From Azolla pinnata (lineage: Eukaryota > Streptophyta > Polypodiopsida > Salviniales > Salviniaceae): a DNA stretch of 64,000 nucleotides. The notes under the pieces are model-generated. The model ran no database searches and had not been told where the DNA came from. It worked only from the letters and a program-made list of their open reading frames with translations. A program made the translations under genes and the position numbers. The stretch is taken from assembly GCA_037176905.1 (NCBI GenBank), contig JBBBWG010012557.1, positions 1 through 64,000 on the forward strand. The letters are read 5' to 3'. The stretch's first letter is position 1; the number at the start of each line of letters is the position of its first letter. This document shows, piece after piece, positions 12,401 to 21,835 of this stretch.

Positions 12401-13890
12401 TTCCTTCTATAAGAATAGCTTTCTCAAAAAGAGATTTTTATAATGGAAGATAGCAAGTTGCACAAATCTTTGTATAACGATAAAAACAACTATAGTCATA
12501 TACAGACTCCGATCATAGCTTTATCAAAGAGAGATTCTATAATGAAAGATTGCAATGTGTGCAAAACCCAGAGATCTATGTAGAATGATCAAAAAACTAA
12601 ATTTATATGTGGGCTGGGGATAAACTGAGAGGTGAGTTTTAAAAACTTGTCAGACAGAAAGAGAGATTCACCTTTCCAACCGGATAAGCTATTGGAAAGC
12701 ATATAAACATCAGAATACGAACTAGCCAACCCAAATATGCTCCAATCGCCAGCCCATTTCTTGAACAAATTGCTTGTGGAATTATCTACAAAAATGCTCG
12801 TGAATTGAATAAATCAAAGAGCATTTTGCACAAAATGGCTTCAATTACTCATTTATTCAAAAGATGAAAGTAAGATTACCTCACCAAAGGCAAGAACAAA
12901 AGTGACTGAAAGAATAACAGCAACAAGAGTGCTAAACATGTTGTCCAGAAGGACTGGCAAAGCCTGAAAGAAAAACATCCCTGTTAGAACAAACCTCATA
13001 GAAAACTTACAACTAATTTATATTCACGATCTAATGCAAAGAGAATACCAAAAATGTACCTCCATTGAAATAGCATTACAAAGTACAAGCGTGACTAGTA
13101 GTTGATGTTGATTCTTAACTACTGGTAGGACTGATTCTGCAAGAAAAAAGAAAACGGGAAAATTGAATACAGCCTGTTGTTTTCCACTCAGGTTGCGGGT
13201 TTTTTCAAATCCTTGACTATCAATCTATAAAATCAATCAACTACCCCATTTTTCTCTTCAGCATATAGTCAGCTATCAGGCTATGAAGTTATTTAAGCTA
13301 TCCAATTTTTTCATGTTATCCACCACGATTGCTCTGGATGGGTAGATACAGGTAAACCGTACAACCATTTGAAAAAAACTGTCTTTTTGCATAATGCTAT
13401 ACATATCAAGCCTATTATCGTCAATTTAGGCTGCGATCCTTTCATATCCCCATATTTTCTCTCTTTAGCATACATAGATCAATGCATTGCACCAATTTTT
13501 TTATGTTATTCAAGATAGCTCTGAATTCCCCTCGTCATCATTATAGAATGAACACATATAACCACATCGATGACATGCTCCAAACAAAGAGCAACTCTAA
13601 GCCAAAGAAATTTACAACAGCGGACGCTACAAAGAACAACCAAAACCAAACGAACATTGGATTGTCAACATGAAAAGAAAGTGCAAATAAATTCAAAATG
13701 GAAACAGATAGATACGTGTTCACCTGCTTGCTTTCGTTCTCTTGGGTTACCGCTCCTTTGAAGGACCTCGAGCTCCACAAGGTCTAGGGATAAGAGTCCC
13801 AGTGTAAGGCCAGACATAAGACCTCCGAACAGCACTAAGAAGAGAGAGCCGATGGCATCCTCCCAGGGTCCTGAGATCTTCTGCACTTCC
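9489..13890 (-). CDS. DUF21-CBS domain membrane protein (CNNM/CorC-like), 5' exon missing
   Basis: Members of this plant family are membrane proteins related to CNNM/CorC magnesium transport regulators; the exact substrate in plants is unsettled. Exons on the minus strand: 13890-13724, 13136-13060, 12963-12880, 12785-12672, 12199-12113, 11340-11269, 11196-11129, 10840-10753, 10641-10568, 10463-10375, about 10310 (or 10272)-9941, 9734-9688, 9576-9489. The first five give the DUF21 region with hydrophobic segments (GGLMSGLTLGLLSLDLVELE, KNQHQLLVTLVLCNAISME, IIPQAICSRNGLAIGA, GHNHSELFRR). The rest give the CBS pair (GKGGELSQNETNIITGALDL, KEAMTPIGSTFAIDINSKLD, HSRIPVYSGNKENLIGIIL, EFQKGKSHMAAVV, DEVIGIITLEDVFEELIQ, EIVDETDQFVDVHKR). 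The first exon opens inside a codon, so the start lies further upstream. The obvious acceptor at 10310 is out of phase; one at 10272 keeps phase. The last exon may instead splice at a strong GTGAGT donor near 9521 to an exon ending near 9247. Confidence 0.85.
9824..9864. repeat. TAGA/GA microsatellite in intron
   Basis: A run of TAGA followed by a GA dinucleotide run, inside the intron between the two exons that flank 9735-9940 of the DUF21-CBS gene. A second GA/GGGA run lies at 11099-11123, just past the donor of another intron. Confidence 0.85.
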
Positions 13891-14344
13891 CTGAGTTTTG
13901 AATCAGAAGAAGCAGAACCCTTGATTTCAACTCATACACATACACATATACACAAAGGTAGATATAATAATCTCAGTAGATCTCAATCAGAAGAAACAGA
14001 GGCTGTATTTCCAAACTCAAACATATACAGATATGTCCAAACATAAAACCTGACTACGGAATCAGAAACAGAACACATGCAACAAGACTTCCAATCGGAA
14101 GAAACAGAGCCTTCCTTTGCAGCCACATACACAAAAAGGCATACATAAACCCTGGATAAGCCCTTCAGCATCTCTGCATGGATTGGCATCGCAGTGAACA
14201 AGGAAGCAGGACGAATTTCAGCTGGAAACATACCATCGGTTTCGAAATAATGGGAACATGGAGGCCCTCCTTGCCTCTCCCACTGCTGAGGAGGAGGATT
14301 CAAGCAGGTCATACAAGGAGGAGGAGGAAGAAGAAGAAGAAGAA

Positions 14345-14377
<33 letters not shown>

Positions 14378-15379
14378 GAGAAATTGAGAAGTTGCCAACT
14401 GCAAATCAAACAGTTCTTTGTGTATTCAAAACTTCAGCTGAGAGCCATGATCAACCTCTTTGGCACCATGTCAAGACAATGTGATTAGTCCCAGATCGAC
14501 ACGATTCCGATTCCGATTCCAGGTCTGAGTCCGATTCCGATTCTGATTCCGATTCCGATTCCGATCCCGATCCTGCTACGAAGCATCGCCTCGGAACAGG
14601 AGATCACAATGAGAGAGGACTAGCACGTGCAATCTACAAGCAACAAGGTTTTTTACAGAAGCAAATCTCGAGAATACGCGATGCGAAACGACAAGACACG
14701 CGCCGGTATCCACGTGAAACTGGGATTTTTATACAAGCGCGAGCCGGCGGCATAAGACGGATACAAGGTTTTGAATCCACGAAACGAGGGAATCACCACA
14801 AAGCACAACCCAGAAGCATGTGAAGAGAATTGAGGCAGGCATTTACAGTTATTGTTGATGGCCAATCTGCAAGGATGACGAACATGAACTGATGATTCAT
14901 ACACAGTGATGCGAGTATTGCACGATGAGTGGTGGTGTCGCATGCCCGTTTTGCCACTAGCTACGAAAGTCTATCCCCCTTCCTTTGTTACTAAAAACTA
15001 GGCCTTGGCTGACCAAGATATCGATGGTTAGGGGTCAGTTTTGAATCATTAAGATTCTCAATGAGATCCTGGTTCGTATCTGCAAGATGGTATATTCTAT
15101 TGTGCAGGATCTTTGAGTTCAATTCTTGAAACTGTGTTGGTTTTAGCTTCTGCCTCGGAGAGTTGGGATGGACTAACCGTTGATGGGATAGAAGAAGTGG
15201 CACAAGGCTCCAACAATGAGACATGGGAATAGAGAATTTGAACGATTATAAGCCGTTGAAGCAGAGTCAAGGGGTACGAGTTGAGTTTTGGTTGATGTCT
15301 GAGTGGACGAGAACCATGTCAAGATCATGGGGAGCTCGATTGGATCGAGGCATATAACTTGTTCCAAGACACTACACGA
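13891..15379. other. Upstream region of the DUF21-CBS gene with simple repeats
   Basis: This should hold the missing first exon and promoter of the minus-strand gene, but no ATG exon could be proven. A purine run (GGA, GAA, then GAAA units) fills 14308-14382 and is of a kind often seen in plant 5' leaders. Hexamer repeats of GATTCC/GATCCC fill about 14497-14572. Three near copies of a phrase with AATCAGAAGAAACAGA lie near 13902, 13986 and 14095, a weak short repeat of about 100 bp. 14580-15379 holds nothing I can name. Confidence 0.5.
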
Positions 15380-16520
15380 TCGAAGAGCTGGCTGGTCAAA
15401 GCTATGTACTGGTCGATTCGGTTTGTATTGTTTCATCAATTGGACCTCTCCGGCGGCGGAATCCAGGAGTCACAACACCTGGCGGACATGTCGAGATACG
15501 TTGCAAGGAAGGAGCTGACCAAATCAAAGCAGTATGTATACACCTGGATTCAGTTTGTACGGTTTCTTTCCGGTGACGTAAAATCAAGACAAGGTCAAGA
15601 TACCATGCGAGGAAAGCGTTGACCTGGTCAAAGCAGTGCACTGGTCGATTCAGCACGTACAGTTTCATCAGCCGGACGTTTCCAGCAGCAAATGCTAGGA
15701 GTCAAAGCACATGGGCGGACAGGTGAAGGCGCCCGTGCGAGCAGAGAGTTGACTTGGTCAAAGTAATGCACTGGTCGATTCAGCAATAGCGTTTTAGCAG
15801 CGGGACGTTTCCGAAAGCAGATTACTAGGAGTCAAATCAACCTGGCGGACAGGTCAAGACACGCCAAAGAGTTGACCTGGTCAAGCACATGGCGGAGAGG
15901 TCAAGACGGTTGCGCGAAGAGAGAGTCGACTCGGCCAAAGCAATGCGCCAGTCGATTCGGCAATACCGTTTCATCAGCTCGACCTTCCCGAAAGCAGGTT
16001 ACCGGGAGCGAAAGCAACCCGGCAGACACGTGGAAGACGCACCGGGAAGGAGAGAGTTGACCTGGTCAAGAACCTGGCGGACAGACAGGTCAAGGCGCTC
16101 GCGCGAGGAGAGAGCTGACTTGGTCAAAGCAATGCACGGGTCGATTCAGCAGCACCGCTTCATCAGCTCGACGTCTCCGGAAGCGGATTACGAGGAGTCG
16201 AAGCAACCTGGGTTGAAACAGCTCGATCTTTCCGAAAGCAGATCACGAGGAGAGAGCTGACTTGGTCAAAGCAATGCACGGGTCGATTCAGCAGCACCGC
16301 TTCATCAGCTCGACGTCTCCGGAAGCGGATTACGAGGAGTCGAAGCAACCTGGGTTGAAACAGCTCGATCTTTCCGAAAGCAGATCACGAGTCGAGGCAA
16401 CCCGGCGGACACGTCAAGACGCACCGGAAAAGGAAAGCGTTGACCCGGTCAAAGGGGGCCGCAGCAGGAAGTCAACGCGAGTGGAAGGCCGGTCAAGACA
16501 GGGAAGCGTTGACCGGGTCA
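15380..16520. repeat. Degenerate tandem array with paired W-box-like motifs
   Basis: About nine units of roughly 120-140 bp, each with a phrase like GTTGACCTGGTCAAAGCA, then GTCGATTCAGCA, a TTTCATCAGC stretch, a CGACGTTTCCG stretch, AGGAGTCAAAGCA, and CCTGGCGGACAGGTCAAGA. The last complete pair (16115-16250 and 16256-16391) is almost identical, a recent duplication. TTGACC facing GGTCAA is an inverted pair of the W-box core bound by WRKY factors; clear pairs lie near 15619, 15753, 15869, 16048, 16440 and 16508. The array ends about 130 bp before the start codon of the PRXL2-like gene, so it occupies its promoter. Regulation is inferred only from motif and position. Confidence 0.8.
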
Positions 16521-16566
16521 ACGGATCTAGAGTCAACATATTCATTCAGCTCTGTGTTTTTTCCTT

Positions 16567-16611
16567 CTGTGTTTCTCTCTCTCTCACTCTCTCTCTCTCT
16601 CTCTCTCTCTG
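16567..16611. repeat. CT microsatellite in 5' leader
   Basis: A run of CT dinucleotides ending about 35 bp before the ATG of the PRXL2-like gene. CT-rich runs at this position are common in plant 5' untranslated regions. Confidence 0.85.
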
Positions 16612-16646
16612 TCTGTGTCTTCTGCGCGCATTCCGACGATCGATCC

Positions 16647-19600
16647 ATGGCGCTCTTCGCCTCCGCCTTCTCTGCTTCCTTCTCCCTGGAGGAGTTCGTG
16701 GGCCATGGCGCCCTGCAGAGCGCCCTCCCCTCCCTCCTCCACGATGGCTGGGACGACGTCCCCACGCTGAAGCTCATGAGCTCGCAGGACATGGAGGCTC
16801 ACAAGCTCACTCCACAGCAGCGGGTAACCCTAACCCTAATCTCTCTCTCGCAAGGAAAAACCCTAACCCTAAGTGATTGCGAGCCTCCACAGGATCGAGT
16901 TTAGTCAGATTGATTGGCTGCTGGAGCTCTAATGGTGTCACTTCTTAACCCTAACCCTAATCTTTCCTCTCGCAAGGGAAAACCCTAACCCTAAGTGATT
17001 GCAAGCGTCCACAGGATCGAGTTTAGTCAGATTGACTCTTACCCTAATCTTTCTCTCGCAAGGAAAAACCCTAACCCTTAGTGATTGCAAGCGTCCACAG
17101 GATCGAGTCTAGTCAGATTGATTGGCTGCTGGAGCTCTAATGGTGTCACTTCCTAACCCTAACCCTAATCTTTCTCTCGAAAGGAAAAACCCTAACCCTA
17201 ATCTTTCTCTCGCAAGGAAAANNNNNNNNNNNNNNNNNNNNNNNNNNNNNNNNNNNNNNNNNNNNNNNNNNNNNNNNNNNNNNNNNNNNNNNNNNNNNNN
17301 NNNNNNNNNNNNNNNNNNNNNNNNNNNNNNNNNNNNNNNNNNNNNNNNNNNNNNNNNNNNNNNNNNNNNNNNNNNNNNNNNNNNNNNNNNNNNNNNNNNN
17401 NNNNNNNNNNNNNNNNNNNNNNNNNNNNNNNNNNNNNNNNNNNNNNNNNNNNNNNNNNNNNNNNNNNNNNNNNNNNNNNNNNNNNNNNNNNNNNNNNNNN
17501 NNNNNNNNNNNNNNNNNNNNNNNNNNNNNNNNNNNNNNNNNNNNNNNNNNNNNNNNNNNNNNNNNNNNNNNNNNNNNNNNNNNNNNNNNNNNNNNNNNNN
17601 NNNNNNNNNNNNNNNNNNNNNNNNNNNNNNNNNNNNNNNNNNNNNNNNNNNNNNNNNNNNNNNNNNNNNNNNNNNNNNNNNNNNNNNNNNNNNNNNNNNN
17701 NNNNNNNNNNNNNNNNNNNNNNNNNNNNNNNNNNNNNNNNNNNNNNNNNNNNNNNNNNNNNNNNNNNNNNNNNNNNNNNNNNNNNNNNNNNNNNNNNNNN
17801 NNNNNNNNNNNNNNNNNNNNNNNNNNNNNNNNNNNNNNNNNNNNNNNNNNNNNNNNNNNNNNNNNNNNNNNNNNNNNNNNNNNNNNNNNNNNNNNNNNNN
17901 NNNNNNNNNNNNNNNNNNNNNNNNNNNNNNNNNNNNNNNNNNNNNNNNNNNNNNNNNNNNNNNNNNNNNNNNNNNNNNNNNNNNNNNNNNNNNNNNNNNN
18001 NNNNNNNCCTAAGTAATTGCAAGCGTCCATAGGATCAAGTTAAGTCAGATCGATTCCATGCCTCAGCTTTAATGGTACGAGGTCCTAACCCTAACCCTAA
18101 CCTTTCTCTCGCAGGGAAACCGCAAACCCTAACCCTAACCTTTCTCTCGCAGGGAAACCGCAAACCCTAACCCTGAGTAATTGCAAGCGTCCCAAGTTTT
18201 GTTGGATTGATTTGATGCCGGAGCGTTAATGGTGTGAGGTCCTAACCCTAACCCTAGCCCTAATCTTTCTCTCGCAAGGAAACCCTAACCCTAAGTAATT
18301 GCAAGAGTCCATAGGATCAAGTTAAGTCAGATTGATTCCATGCCACAACTTTAATGGTGTGAGGTCCTAACCCTAACCCTAACCTTTCTCTCGCAAGGAA
18401 ACCGCAAACCCTAACCCCTAAGTAATCACCAGCATCCATAGGATCTAGGATCGATTCGATGCCGGAGCTTTAATGGTGTGAGGTCATAACCCTAACCCTA
18501 AGTAATTGCGAGCGCCACAGGATCGAGTTTAGTTGGATTGATTCGATGCCAGAGCTTCAATGGTGTGAGGTCCTAAAGGTCCTAACCCTAACCCTAATCT
18601 CAACCATTAACTCTAACCCTAACCCTGATCTCAACCATTAACCCTAACCCTAACCCTAACCCTACCTCTACCCTAATTGTCTTCGGCATCAAGAGTGAGG
18701 ATACCCACAATCGGATTCGATTGCTACGGGTTGGCAAATCTAGCCCTAAATCCTAACCCCAAATAAGTGGAAGCTCCACAGGATCGAGTTTTAGCCAAGG
18801 CCGATTCAACGCTGGAGCTTTAATGGTGCGAGATGCTAACCTAACTCTTAACCCTAGCCCAAACTCCAAAGACCCTAATCCAAACCTTTGGCTCACAAGG
18901 AAACCTCAAGCCCTAACCCTAAAGAAGCGCAAGCTCCATAGGATCGAGTTTAGTCGGAGCTTTAAGAATCCTTAACCCTAACCCTAACCCTAACCCTAAC
19001 CCTAACACTAATGTTCTTTGGCAATCGAGAGCTCTTAAAACACAAAATCGATCGGCCTCTGTAAGCAGGATGCGCTGGAGATCCGGGCCTACCTCCACGA
19101 CCGGTCGCTGATGCAATACGCGGACAAGCTGGAGGCATCGGGGCAGACGCTGGCAGAGCTTCTGGCGACGAGCCCGAGTGTGCTGAGCTCGCGCTATGGG
19201 ATGAAGAGGGGCCACGTGGCGCGATTCATCGACAGGGCATCGACATCATGTGGGCTCAGCGAGCACGAAGTTACGGCCGCCCGCCGCATCGCATCAGCAG
19301 CAGCAGCAGCAGCTGGCTCTCGGCACAGCAACCCGAGCCCGAAGAAGCTCGGGATTGCCAATACTAGGCAAGCCGAGGAGCCTGTTACAGTTATCACGGA
19401 CACACCAACCGCGGACTACTGCCACAACGATGACAAGCTTGTCGTCGAGAATGCCTGCGAATTGAGGCCAGATGAGGCTGATGCCGATCGCAGCAAGCCG
19501 CATCCTGCATCTGAATCTGCATCTGCATCTGCATCTGCATCTGCATCTGCCTCTGCCCCCTCTAACTCCTTCAAGGGCATCGTCTCGGCTGGGCCAGCTG

Positions 19601-20619
19601 CCCCGAGGCTCTGCGGCCTCCTCCGCCCGGCCCGAGTCGCCGACGAAATCATCCCCATCTCGACGCTCGAGAAGGTCAGCGTCCAGAAGCTGGCGCCCGA
19701 GTATCGGCTCGGTGTCGATCCGTGGGGCAAGAGCAGGAGCGGGAAAGGTGCCATCTGCACGCCTCCACCGCCGATGAAAGCCTCCGACATCTGGGCCTCC
19801 AAGCCCACCGTTCTCTATTGCATCAGAAGGCCCGGGTGAGTGTTTGTATAGGGTTTAGGGTTTAGGTTTAAGGTTAAGGGTTTAGGGTTTAGGGTTTAGG
19901 GTTTAGGGTTTAGGGTTTAGGGTTTCGGGTCTCTGATAATGTCTTTTATATCTTTGAGTGCTTTGTAGATGCGTCATGTGCCGCGCCGAAGCGCATCAGC
20001 TCTACTCCAGAAAGCCCATCTTCGATGCTCTCGGAGTGCAGCTCGTCGCCGTTCTCCACGAGCACATCGATTCCGAGGTCCTCTTCTTCTTCTTCTTCAT
20101 CTTCTTTTGATTCGATCGTGCAACTGTTTCCGCTGTTGTGGGGTTATGGGCTATACAGCTCCAAAAAATGTGTCAGGGTGGAACCATTGGGGTTTTTGAG
20201 CTGGGTTAAAAGGACCTTCAAAATGAGTTATTGCTTCTTCTTCTTTTTTTTTCAGGTTCGATCGTTCTGGCCCAGGTTCTGGGGCGGCATGATCTTCGTG
20301 GACGAGCTGTGGGATCTTCAGAGCGCTCGGAGGCGGGAAGCTGCCCACGGACAACTATCTGACTGGCTTGCTCTTTAACGCGGCAGGCCGCGAGAATCGC
20401 AGGAGGGCCCGGAAATCGGGAATACACAACAATCTGCACGGGAACGGGCTCATCAAGGGCGGTCTTCTCGTGATCAGGGCCGCTAAGGGAGGAGTTGCTT
20501 ACCAGTTTGCAGAGCGGAATATCGGAGACTGGGCCCCGCTGGAAGAGGTCCTCGACGTCTGCGGCCGGCTTCATGCACTTGCAGGCGAAGCTCAGAAGGC
20601 CTCGAATCACCGGCATTGA
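16647..20619 (+). CDS. SAM-like plus PRXL2-type thioredoxin-fold protein, frame break in last exon
   Basis: PRXL2 (FAM213/AAED1) proteins are peroxiredoxin-like, with a CxxC-type redox site; a role in redox defence is likely but unproven for plants. Exons: 16647-16823, 19069-19835, 19969-20077, 20256-20619, all GT-AG. Residues 1 to about 115 look like one or two SAM-type helical domains (LKLMSSQDMEAHKLTPQQR; YADKLEASGQTLAELLATSP). Next comes a low-complexity Ser/Ala linker encoded by a TCTGCA repeat. The PRXL2 domain has VLYCIRRPGCVMCRAEAHQL, with Cys-x-x-Cys, then GVQLVAVLHEHIDSE, FWPRFWGGMIFVDE, ALGGGKLP, GLIKGGLLVIRAAKGGVAYQ and FAERNIGDWAPLEEVLDVC. The last exon is 364 nt, one base more than a whole number of codons. 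The frame needed for ALGGGKLP is +1 to that of FWGGMIFVDE, so reading stops early near 20378 unless this is an assembly error. Intron 1 is packed with CCCTAA repeats. Confidence 0.8.
16824..19020 (+). repeat. Intronic tandem repeat containing CCCTAA telomere-like motifs
   Basis: Intron 1 of the PRXL2-like gene consists of about 100-130-bp units. Each holds one to five copies of CCCTAA, the phrase CTTTCTCTCGCAAGG, the phrase ATTGCAAGCGTCCACAGGATC, and GAGCTTTAATGGTGTGAGGTCC. Units are more alike on the left and more worn on the right. The longest pure CCCTAA run is near 18974-19006. These are interstitial telomeric repeats in the orientation opposite to the array at base 1. Confidence 0.9.
17222..18007. 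other. Assembly gap of 786 N
   Basis: Unknown bases inside the repeat-filled intron 1. The length is not a round placeholder, so it was probably estimated from linking data. Any ORF crossing it is meaningless. Confidence 0.99.
19851..19925 (+). repeat. Interstitial TTTAGGG repeat in intron 2
   Basis: About ten heptamers of the Arabidopsis-type plant telomere repeat, with slight variants at the left, starting about 15 bp after the exon 2 donor of the PRXL2-like gene. Its motif differs from the TTAGGG of the array at base 1, although both read in the same orientation. Confidence 0.9.
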
Positions 20620-21835
20620 TCGATCGACCAAGTCATGGATCGATCGACAGTGTTGCAGAGTGGGTCAAAGTCTGGATCTTGCTTCTACCATCTTTTGAGT
20701 TGCTATGAACTTGCCTATCAATAGTAGAGATGCCTGCATAGAATGCAAGGATTTGAACTCATGACCTCTGCATCCCCACGGAATAGAGACTATCTTGTCT
20801 GTCAGTCATTAGAGAATGTATTCTTCCACCTTCGAGTCCTTTGATGAAAATTCGAGAGCAATTATTAATCCAATGATCAATAAGAGGTTGCATGATAAGA
20901 GAGCGATGATTAATTCAATGGTCAATAAGAGGTTGTAAGATAAGAGGGCGATTGAAGACCTAATTGTTAGGTCAATAAATGAGTATCTGATTATTTGAGT
21001 ACATACTAGAAAGTTTTAGCACTGTTATTAACAACTAATTGTGAGGCTTGTGAACTAGATTAAGCTCATTTGCAAGGGATGATCATCTTTCATTATGATA
21101 TGGGACTCTTAAATTAATCATCAGTTTGTTGTATTCTCGTAATTAAGACTCACTGGTTAGGCAATCTCAGGGGGCTGTCTTGTTTTTGCAGCTTTTTCGA
21201 TCAGAAAACAGTGTTTTCTTCTTGAACAAAGATCATTTTGGTTATTTGGAGAGGGGTTACACAAAAAATGAAGCAATGTATGTTTCCCAGAATGCCTGAA
21301 AAAATCCTGACATTAACCATTAACTTCAATGAAGCTGCAAATTCATTAGCTTTGCTTGACCGAAGCTGCAAATTCATTAGCTTTGCTCAACAGCAAATAC
21401 TGAGACAATGGGGAACATAACAAGTGCTCCACTATATAGTACAAGCAAGCCTCCATACATACAATGTCATCTTCTTCGTGGAGTGGCTTGGGCTCATCTT
21501 CTTCAGCACTAAATGCATGCATATTGCTTTGGCCTCTTTTGACAGTGTCACAGGATGCTGAAAATGCATCAGTAAACGTGTTGTTAAATTTGTAAGAGCA
21601 TGGCCATACTTTGGTATATACAGTCGACTTTAGCCCAAGTAGCATATACCAACAGACCAGGACCAGTAAGAAAGACAACTGATTGCATGATTTTCAGTCT
21701 TCTGATGAAACCTGATGATGACACTTGTGATAGGGTACAAGGTTTAGTCAGGGTCTAGGCTCTGAAAGAGAGCCTCATGGATCCATGCATTTGATGTGTC
21801 AATGGGCTCTGTTGCTTCTTTTCACATACTGGGAA
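20620..21835. other. Intergenic DNA between convergent genes
   Basis: The PRXL2-like gene and the coiled-coil gene converge here, so both 3' untranslated regions should lie in this stretch. On the minus strand, near 20758-20778, GGTCATGAGTTCAAATCC resembles a tRNA-type B box, which hints at a decayed tRNA-derived SINE; no A box was found. A 27-bp phrase GAAGCTGCAAATTCATTAGC is directly repeated at 21331 and 21363. Confidence 0.45.

Noticed and set aside
13665-13886. Start of the DUF21-CBS protein at 13886
   Set aside because: The codon there is GTG, and a good acceptor lies four bases upstream. This is an internal exon and the true start is further upstream.
17122-18030. Long frames across the large N gap
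   Set aside because: Almost all codons are N; there is no sequence to support a gene.
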